Shown here one piece after another: positions 46,036 through 51,143 of a stretch of 51,143 nt of DNA (its first letter is position 1; each line of letters opens with the position of its first letter). The DNA is taken from the NCBI RefSeq assembly GCF_000380085.1, contig NZ_KB904538.1, forward strand, positions 336,192 to 387,334, read 5' to 3'. The position numbers and the translations under genes were made by a program. The stretch comes from Streptococcus merionis DSM 19192 (GTDB taxonomy: Bacteria; Bacillota; Bacilli; Lactobacillales; Streptococcaceae). The notes beneath the pieces are model-generated. The model was given only the letters and a program-made list of their open reading frames with translations, was not told where the DNA came from and searched no databases.

Positions 46036-46066
46036 GTAAAAGCAGGCCTTAAGACACTGCTTTTAC
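46036..46066 (-). terminator. Terminator of the acetyltransferase gene
   Basis: GTAAAAGCAG (46036-46045) and CTGCTTTTAC (46057-46066) form a perfect 10-base stem with an 11-base loop, 16 bases after the stop of the minus-strand gene. The T-run is inside the stem rather than after it, so efficiency may be moderate. Confidence 0.65.
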
Positions 46067-46081
46067 TGTCAGGATAGGACT

Positions 46082-46648
46082 TTATACCTCGTCCTCATCA
46101 ATGGTCTTGATAGCTTTCGCAGGAACTCCTGCAACAATGGTATTTGCTGGAACATCCTTGGTCACCACTGCTCCTGCGCTGACAATGGCATTTTCTCCAA
46201 TCGTGACACCTGGTAAAATAGTCGCACCAGCACCAATCCAAGCATTTTTCTTAATGTGGACAGGGCTTAAAATAACACCGCGACGCTTCTTCGGTGATAC
46301 TGGATGATTGACAGAGGCAATCTTAACAAAGGGCGCAATCAGCACATCATCTTCGATGATAATACCACCCAAATCAACAAACATAGCACCAGTATTGATA
46401 AAAACATTCTTTCCAAGACGGATGTGAGAACCAAAATCCGTATAAAAAGGTAAAGCGATAGATACTGAGTCGTCCAGACTGTCCCCAGTTAAGGTTTCAA
46501 AAATTTCTCGAATCTCTTGTGAGCTAGTCAGTGGATTTTGCAACTTTAAAGCATGTTGCTGGTTATCCTTAACTTGTTCATGGATGGCGATAAAAGCAGC
46601 ATCTGTTTTCTCGATAAGCTGATTGATTGGGTAGGGATTGGTAAACAT
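46082..46648 (-). CDS. Sugar O-acetyltransferase (maltose/galactoside acetyltransferase-like)
   Basis: A 188-residue left-handed beta-helix acetyltransferase that uses acetyl-CoA. Hexapeptide repeats run from about FGSHIRLGKNVFINTGAMF to the end, with the loop histidine in ASVNHPVSP and the ITIGENAIVSAGAVVTKDVP-like region (VTIGENAIVSAGAVV) followed by VAGVPAKAI. The N-terminal ~70 residues match the maltose-acetyltransferase domain. It has its own promoter, not part of the capsule locus, and probably acetylates a small sugar or glycoside. Confidence 0.88.
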   Translation of the reverse strand: MFTNPYPINQLIEKTDAAFIAIHEQVKDNQQHALKLQNPLTSSQEIREIFETLTGDSLDDSVSIALPFYTDFGSHIRLGKNVFINTGAMFVDLGGIIIEDDVLIAPFVKIASVNHPVSPKKRRGVILSPVHIKKNAWIGAGATILPGVTIGENAIVSAGAVVTKDVPANTIVAGVPAKAIKTIDEDEV

Positions 46649-46679
46649 AAAACTCTCCTTAAAAATAGGTTCTAAGAAG

Positions 46680-46708
46680 ATTATAGAAGAAATCCTCTTT
46701 AATTACAA
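46680..46708 (-). promoter_or_regulatory. Promoter of the sugar acetyltransferase gene
   Basis: On the minus strand TTGTAA (46703-46708), a 17-base spacer and perfect TATAAT (46680-46685), 31 bases before the ATG. Confidence 0.75.
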
Positions 46709-47037
46709 ATAGTTATCAAAGATGTTCAATTATCGTTTTTAGCCATTGTTAAGCATCTTAGCTAATAATGGTAGTTCTCTCGTCAGAACCTTGATTGAAT
46801 CAGAGGAGGGCACCTTTATTTCCAAAAAGCATGCCGATGAAGAGCCTCGTCATTGTCAGAATCTGTACTCATACATTCTAAGTCTAATTTTCCGCTACTC
46901 ATGGTTCGTTTTTTATAAAATACCTTACTTGTTTTAATCTCCAAGATTTCTTATCAATTTTATAACATTGACCGCTTCGATCAAGCCTTAAAGTTAAGTA
47001 AAAAACGATTGCAATATCTGAAAAAATATGGTTAATA
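46709..47037. other. Intergenic region without a recognisable gene
   Basis: The only open frame (46746-46937, plus) encodes 63 residues with no family resemblance and no convincing ribosome-binding site. I see no repeat, stem with a T-run or RNA gene. The right end leads into the pepS promoter. Confidence 0.4.
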
Positions 47038-47046
47038 TGCTAAAAT
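47038..47046 (+). promoter_or_regulatory. Extended -10 promoter of pepS
   Basis: TGCTAAAAT (TGn plus TAAAAT), 47 bases before the ATG at 47093. It overlaps the earlier in-frame ATG at 47045, which therefore would not be in the message. Confidence 0.6.
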
Positions 47047-47092
47047 GAAAGATGTATCAATTGAAAAAGGCTTTGCCGAAAAGGAGATTATT

Positions 47093-48328
47093 ATGTCAAC
47101 TATCGACGATCGTTTACGAAAATATGCGCAAGCTATCACTCAGGTAGGTGCTAACATACAACCCGGCCAACGTGTTTGGATCAATTGTAGCACCGACTCT
47201 CTTCCACTGACCCGTCTCGTGGTTGAAGAAGCTTACAAACTTGGCGCTTCTGACGTTCATGTTAAATTGACCGATGATGCTATCACGCGTTTGCATGCTG
47301 AATACAAAACAACAGAATACTACTCAGAATTACCACAGCATGTCATTGATGAGATTAACTTTTACTTGGATGATAATGTGGTTCTGATCCGTATTAACTC
47401 ATCTGCACCTGACCTTTTGGCTGGCATTGATTCAGAAAAATTAGCGGCTGCCGCTAAAGTAACTGGTGAAAAAATGACCTACTACCGCTCACGTGTCATG
47501 TCAGATAAGAACTCATGGACTATCGCTGCTTATCCCTCACCAGCCTGGGCAAAATTGGTCTTCCCAGACGAGCCTGACGAAGAGACAGCTGTTGCCAAGC
47601 TTTTAGATGCTATGCTAGAAGCAACTCGCATCAATGTAGAAGACCCTGTCAAAGAATGGCAAGAACATCGCACCCGTCTCAGTGAAAAAGCGACTTACCT
47701 CAATGACAAGCACTACAAAACCCTCCACTACACTGCAGAAGGCACCGACTTGACTATTGAGTTACCAAAGACACACCTTTGGATCGCAGCTGGCGGCTAC
47801 AACGAAAAAGGAACTGCTTTTGTACCAAATATGCCAACCGAAGAAGTCTTCACAGCTGCTGAAAAAACAGGCGTTAACGGCTATGTATCTAATAAAAAAC
47901 CGTTGTCATACCAAGGTAATATCATTGACGGCTTCAAATTGCACTTTAAGGACGGCGCTGTCGTTGACTTTGAATGCGAACAGGGCTACGATGTTTTGAA
48001 GAACTTGCTTGAAATGGATGAAGGCTCACGCTTCCTTGGTGAGGTGGCTCTCGTACCACATGATTCACCGATTTCAAACTCAGGGCTCCTCTTCTTCAAT
48101 ACCCTTTACGATGAGAATGCTGCTAACCACGTCGCACTTGGCGCCGCTTACCCGACTAACATCGAGGGCGGTGGTGACATGACTCCTGAAGAAGTTGCTG
48201 CAGCAGGTATTAACCAATCAGCTGCTCATGTTGACTTCATGATTGGTTGTGCAGATATGGATATCGACGGGATCCTTGAAGACGGCACACGTGAACCCGT
48301 CTTTCGTAATGGTAATTGGGCATTCTAA
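47093..48328 (+). CDS. pepS: Aminopeptidase PepS (M29 family)
   Basis: A 411-residue cytosolic metallo-aminopeptidase that releases N-terminal residues from peptides. M29-family features include VWINCSTDSLPLTRLVVEEA near the N-terminus, TDLTIELPKTHLW, the metal-ligand segment NMPTEEVFTAAEK (about 238-250), LGEVALVPHDSPISNSG and NHVALGAAYPTN. The start at 47093 has GGAG at good spacing; an upstream in-frame ATG at 47045 lies in the promoter. A strong terminator follows at 48393-48424. Confidence 0.95.
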   Translation: MSTIDDRLRKYAQAITQVGANIQPGQRVWINCSTDSLPLTRLVVEEAYKLGASDVHVKLTDDAITRLHAEYKTTEYYSELPQHVIDEINFYLDDNVVLIRINSSAPDLLAGIDSEKLAAAAKVTGEKMTYYRSRVMSDKNSWTIAAYPSPAWAKLVFPDEPDEETAVAKLLDAMLEATRINVEDPVKEWQEHRTRLSEKATYLNDKHYKTLHYTAEGTDLTIELPKTHLWIAAGGYNEKGTAFVPNMPTEEVFTAAEKTGVNGYVSNKKPLSYQGNIIDGFKLHFKDGAVVDFECEQGYDVLKNLLEMDEGSRFLGEVALVPHDSPISNSGLLFFNTLYDENAANHVALGAAYPTNIEGGGDMTPEEVAAAGINQSAAHVDFMIGCADMDIDGILEDGTREPVFRNGNWAF

Positions 48329-48392
48329 CGCGCCAATGTGATTGGCAATCAACACTGAAAACGCTAGGCTTTCCCTTAAACTGTTCCAGCTA

Positions 48393-48424
48393 AAAAGAGG
48401 AGGAGATTTTCTCCTACCTCTTTT
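48393..48424 (+). terminator. pepS terminator
   Basis: AAAAGAGG-AGGAG and CTCCT-A-CCTCTTTT form a long stem with one bulge around an ATTTT loop. It can also act on the other strand. Confidence 0.88.
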
Positions 48425-48454
48425 AATCATTTTTCTGAAAATGGAGAATTCCTC

Positions 48455-49090
48455 ATGAACATTATCAAAATTGTCAATGACGTTGCTCGCGAAAACACCT
48501 ACATTCTGGAAAACGATAGCCATGTGCTTGTCGTAGACCCAGGTAGTAATCGCCAAACGATTCAAAATAAGTTAAATCAGTTGAACAAACCTGTAGTAGC
48601 TATCTTGCTGACCCACACTCACTATGATCACATTATGAGCTTAGATGCTATTTACGATGCCTTTGGACAACCCGATATTTATGTCGCCGAGGAAGAAAAA
48701 GATTGGCTAGTGACTCCTGAGCTCAACTTGTCAGGGCTGTCCCGTCACGATGATATGGCAGATGTGATCATCAAAGCTCCCGTCAAAACATTTGACCTTC
48801 AGCAGCCTTACAATTTGGAAGGTTTTGAATTTACCGTTGTACCGACTCCTGGGCACTCTATCGGCGGGGTATCCTTTGTATTTGAGCAGGAAAATTGCGT
48901 CCTCACAGGAGACGCTCTGTTTAGAGAAAGCATCGGTCGAACAGACTTGTTTACCGGATCGTTAAGTCAGTTGAAAGAGAGTATTATCACACATCTCTTT
49001 ACACTTCCAAAACATTATACTGTCCATCCTGGGCATGGTCAGAACACAACAATTGCCCATGAAAAGACATTCAACCCCTGGTTTCACTAG
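48455..49090 (+). CDS. Metallo-beta-lactamase-fold hydrolase (glyoxalase II-like)
   Basis: A 211-residue cytosolic MBL-fold enzyme. The dinuclear metal motif THTHYDH has H54, H56, D58 and H59; further ligands are expected in PTPGHSIGG, LTGDALFRESIGRTD and the final HPGHGQ. The GRTD segment and size are typical of the YcbL/hydroxyacylglutathione-hydrolase-like group, which hydrolyses thioesters; the true substrate is not known. It follows pepS on the same strand but after a terminator. Confidence 0.9.
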   Translation: MNIIKIVNDVARENTYILENDSHVLVVDPGSNRQTIQNKLNQLNKPVVAILLTHTHYDHIMSLDAIYDAFGQPDIYVAEEEKDWLVTPELNLSGLSRHDDMADVIIKAPVKTFDLQQPYNLEGFEFTVVPTPGHSIGGVSFVFEQENCVLTGDALFRESIGRTDLFTGSLSQLKESIITHLFTLPKHYTVHPGHGQNTTIAHEKTFNPWFH

Positions 49091-49192
49091 ACTTATTTAT
49101 AAAAAGAAAATATTTTAAAAGTCAGTTTCCCCATCATCTAAACAGTCAATTGTAATAGTGAAACCTTACAATGATAGCCTGAACAAGTCTAC
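49088..49192. repeat. Possible worn MITE-like element, copy D
   Basis: TAGACTT at the left and GAACAAGTCTA at the right match the ends of the 45838-45979 element, but the interior is not clearly similar. It could be an internally deleted or chance copy. The region 49091-49791 has no gene. Confidence 0.3.
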
Positions 49193-49363
49193 TCAAAAGA
49201 GGCCTATCACTGTACAATCCTTGATGTTCTGATGATTTTTAACATCCTAATGACAGGCAATGGCAAACTCTTGATCAGTAGCTAGTGTTCAATAAAGATA
49301 GTCTTGCTACTACAGTTGATTGAAACATTTGTATCAAAGGAAAGATTGCAGGTAGCAATAATT

Positions 49364-49397
49364 TTTTGAGTCGACTTCTTGAGTCGACTTCTTTTTG
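49364..49397 (+). terminator. Hairpin from duplicated GAGTCGACTTCTT
   Basis: Two tandem 13-base copies of GAGTCGACTTCTT, each carrying the palindrome AGTCGACT, can pair with each other around a short TCTTG loop, followed by TTTTTG. It resembles a terminator, but no gene ends immediately upstream. Confidence 0.5.
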
Positions 49398-49399
49398 TA

Positions 49400-49535
49400 G
49401 GAGCTTGAATTCACCTATAAAACATTTTGATTCAGGAAATCTTTTTTGAGCATCGAGCTAGCTTTTGAAAGAACACTGATGGTATGTTAGAAGTAGTGAG
49501 TGAAAGTGCTTAGCTGTGAATACAGGCTCTTATAA
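49400..49535 (+). repeat. Diverged intergenic repeat, copy 2
   Basis: It resembles 23771-23960 (TTTGATTCAGGA shared exactly, then TTTTGAAAGAA-ACTGA and a similar right part). Similarity is patchy, and no coding frame is kept between the copies. Confidence 0.45.
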
Positions 49536-49676
49536 TCACTATCATTAAACGTAAACGAACGATTTATGTTAGGCGTTTGACCTGAATCATGGAGTCCACT
49601 CAGGCCTTATTTATAATGAAAGGGTGATAAAATTTACAAAAAAACATATATAGCTATGGATGATACAGACAATTTA

Positions 49677-49685
49677 TGGTAAAAT
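49677..49685 (+). promoter_or_regulatory. Extended -10 promoter of the Cna_B surface protein
   Basis: TGGTAAAAT (TGn plus TAAAAT), about 107 bases before the ATG at 49792. The long leader contains a perfect hairpin. Confidence 0.55.
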
Positions 49686-49713
49686 AGTAAACTGGTTTGA
49701 AAGATATTTTTTT

Positions 49714-49751
49714 ACGATTGCTTCAAGAATATCCTATTTTGAAGCAATCGT
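49714..49751 (+). promoter_or_regulatory. Perfect 13-bp hairpin in the surface protein leader
   Basis: ACGATTGCTTCAA (49714-49726) and TTGAAGCAATCGT (49739-49751) are exact complements around a 12-base loop. There is no T-run directly after it, so it is not a simple terminator. It lies between the predicted promoter and the AAGGA ribosome-binding site: possible roles are mRNA stabilisation, an operator or an attenuator. Confidence 0.6.
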
Positions 49752-49791
49752 GAAGAGTAAGTTTTAATTTTAAATAACAGAAGGATGAAAA

Positions 49792-51143
49792 ATGAAGAAA
49801 ATTATTAGATCTTTAATTGCTTTGTTAATAGTCTTTACCACACTGACTGGGCTTGATCATGCTTATGCCAAAGAAAAAGCTGTCTCATCTACCGTCACTT
49901 ACAAGCTTAAAGAAACTCTAAAGAGTAGTCCAGATAGGGGCCATACTGTAAAAAATAAGAGGTCACGAAGAGCGGCTGACGGAGATAATCAAGAGAAGAT
50001 TTCTATTCCGGTAGAAAAAAGATGGATTGGTCCGACTGGATATGATATTAAAATAAAGCTTTTGGCAAACGGTGTGGAAAAAGATGAGGTAACACTTAAA
50101 AGATGGGAACAAGATAACGAGGTTTGGAAGCATATCTTTGAAGGTCTACCCAAATATGACGACAACGGGAAAGAAATCATCTATACCGTCAAAGAAGAGC
50201 TGGATGAATATGACAGGAAGATATACAAAAGCAAGATTACTGGTGATATGGAAAATGGATTTGTCATTACAAATACCTGTATCCTTAAAAGAGATATCTC
50301 TGTTGTAAAGTATTGGAATGAAGATGCACCTGGTCCTGAGGCGGTAATGCATTCAGAAGGTGCTTCTAGTGGTTTACCTGCTTTAGGAGAAAAGAACCAA
50401 TTGTCAAAGAATCCAATCCCAGATTCGATCAAATTTCGTTTGTTTGCAGACGGTAAAGAGATTGATAAGGGGACCTTATCAAAAGAAAATAACTGGAGAT
50501 ATGATTTTAAAGACCTTCTAATATTTAACCAAACGGACGGCCGTGAGATAAAGTACTCGGTAAAAGAAGATAAAGTAAAAGGCTATAGAACAGAATATGA
50601 AGACCATGGAGAGGGATTCCTTTATATCATCAATAAGTCTGTGATTGATATCCCAGTAAAAAAGAAATGGGTTGGAAAAGAAGGGGAATCTGCAACAGTA
50701 AGCCTATATAAAGAATATCCAACGCGACAATGGAGCAATGAAAAAGGGGACTTTGAAGTTGTAACCCGAAAAGAAAAGGTGCAAACCATTAAATTAACCA
50801 AGAAAACTGGTTGGAAGCATACCTTTGAAGATCTAGATGAATTTGTTACCGGTCCCGGAAAGCGAAGAGAATGGTTCGAAGATGATGAAACCAATGATAA
50901 CGGTGCTGACGCAGCTGATAATGATGAGATGAATGATAACGATGATGACGCAGGTGATGACTTTGACGCTGGTCATCCGTCATTTCCTCAAATAAATTAT
51001 CCTTTGAAAATTAAATACACTATTGAAGAAGAAAAAGTTGAGGGCTATGAAACAAATATCACAGGTGACGCTGACAATGGATTTGTGATTACCAACACTC
51101 ATCAAGCTTCCATCACTACCACGGAAGCCCCAACGACAGAGAC
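49792..51143 (+). CDS. Secreted Cna_B-repeat surface protein (adhesin or pilin-like), 3' end outside window
   Basis: The first 450 residues of a surface protein; the window ends before the stop. A signal peptide covers residues 1-26 (MKKIIRSLIALLIVFTTLTG then AYA-KE). Three Cna_B-type domains follow, at about 69-160, 161-281 and 282-434. Each has the isopeptide-type elements: Lys in PVEKRW, VVKYW and PVKKKW; Glu in YTVKEE, YSVKED and YTIEEE; Asn in VITNT, YIINK and VITNT. The third carries an Asp/Asn-rich insert (about 364-395). At the edge, ITTTEAPTTET begins a Thr/Pro stalk. An LPXTG anchor is expected but not seen. AAGGA precedes the ATG. Confidence 0.88.
   Translation, partial: MKKIIRSLIALLIVFTTLTGLDHAYAKEKAVSSTVTYKLKETLKSSPDRGHTVKNKRSRRAADGDNQEKISIPVEKRWIGPTGYDIKIKLLANGVEKDEVTLKRWEQDNEVWKHIFEGLPKYDDNGKEIIYTVKEELDEYDRKIYKSKITGDMENGFVITNTCILKRDISVVKYWNEDAPGPEAVMHSEGASSGLPALGEKNQLSKNPIPDSIKFRLFADGKEIDKGTLSKENNWRYDFKDLLIFNQTDGREIKYSVKEDKVKGYRTEYEDHGEGFLYIINKSVIDIPVKKKWVGKEGESATVSLYKEYPTRQWSNEKGDFEVVTRKEKVQTIKLTKKTGWKHTFEDLDEFVTGPGKRREWFEDDETNDNGADAADNDEMNDNDDDAGDDFDAGHPSFPQINYPLKIKYTIEEEKVEGYETNITGDADNGFVITNTHQASITTTEAPTTE

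Noticed and set aside
46746..46937. 63-residue frame between the acetyltransferase and pepS genes
   Set aside because: No clear ribosome-binding site, no similarity and a composition like non-coding DNA.
1..51143. CRISPR array, prophage or restriction-modification system
   Set aside because: I looked for regularly spaced short repeats, phage structural genes and nuclease/methylase pairs and saw none. The two methyltransferases are rRNA-type.

Overview
The window looks like a chromosomal segment of a low-GC Gram-positive coccus of the genus Streptococcus. The evidence is a BOX-type repeat of the pneumococcal kind, a wzg-wzh-wzd-wze style capsule operon head, an LPXTG-anchored surface nucleotidase, the UPF0342/DUF1846 proteins typical of the genus, and housekeeping gene order (LysR cpsY - lspA - rluD; aroD-aroE-aroB-aroC-tyrA; dnaG-rpoD). 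I cannot name the species from sequence alone.

Layout. 1-1100: intergenic repeats, a cluster of hairpins, a small orphan XRE regulator and a BOX element. 1097-2864: an rRNA methyltransferase-like gene and dprA, both on minus. 2887-19722: a complete Wzx/Wzy-type capsule locus on the minus strand. It reads from a consensus promoter at 19694-19722 through cpsA-B-C-D-E, a recombination scar (relic of an IS5-type transposase plus a glf 3' remnant), a GT26 ManNAc-type transferase, a broken acetyltransferase, a GT4, a UDP-GlcNAc 2-epimerase, an O-acyltransferase, Wzy, a glycosyltransferase, Wzx, a second GT4 and UDP-glucose dehydrogenase, and ends at a terminator before dprA. The parts predict a repeat unit with ManNAc and a uronic acid, O-acetylated, with at most about five sugars. 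The middle is clearly more AT-rich than the flanks, as expected of an exchangeable serotype cassette.

20144-26041: asd, the cell-wall nucleotidase, a DUF1846 protein and a UPF0342 protein. 26396-32831: a shikimate/chorismate/tyrosine cluster (rlmI-like, aroD, aroE, aroB, aroC, tyrA) on minus. 32965-36882: an LTA-synthase-type enzyme diverging from the aro cluster, a nucleotidyltransferase and a membrane protein. 37145-42799: rluD-lspA-cpsY (minus), then the dnaG-rpoD-DUF59 operon (minus). 42995-45785: mscL, rpsU, a frameshifted DUF1304 gene, tRNA-Arg(CCG) and a ThrE-type exporter. 46082-49090: an acetyltransferase, pepS and a metallo-beta-lactamase-fold hydrolase. 49792 to the end: the start of a secreted Cna_B-repeat surface protein, cut by the window edge.

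The most interesting non-genic signals are: a ~190 bp intergenic repeat (1-173 and 26059-26280) whose two stems differ by paired, compensating substitutions; a 122-142 bp MITE-like family with shared terminal inverted repeats in three copies; a predicted leaderless transcript for the rlmI-like gene; and a perfect 13-bp hairpin in the leader of the surface protein gene. I see no CRISPR array, prophage or obviously new defence system.
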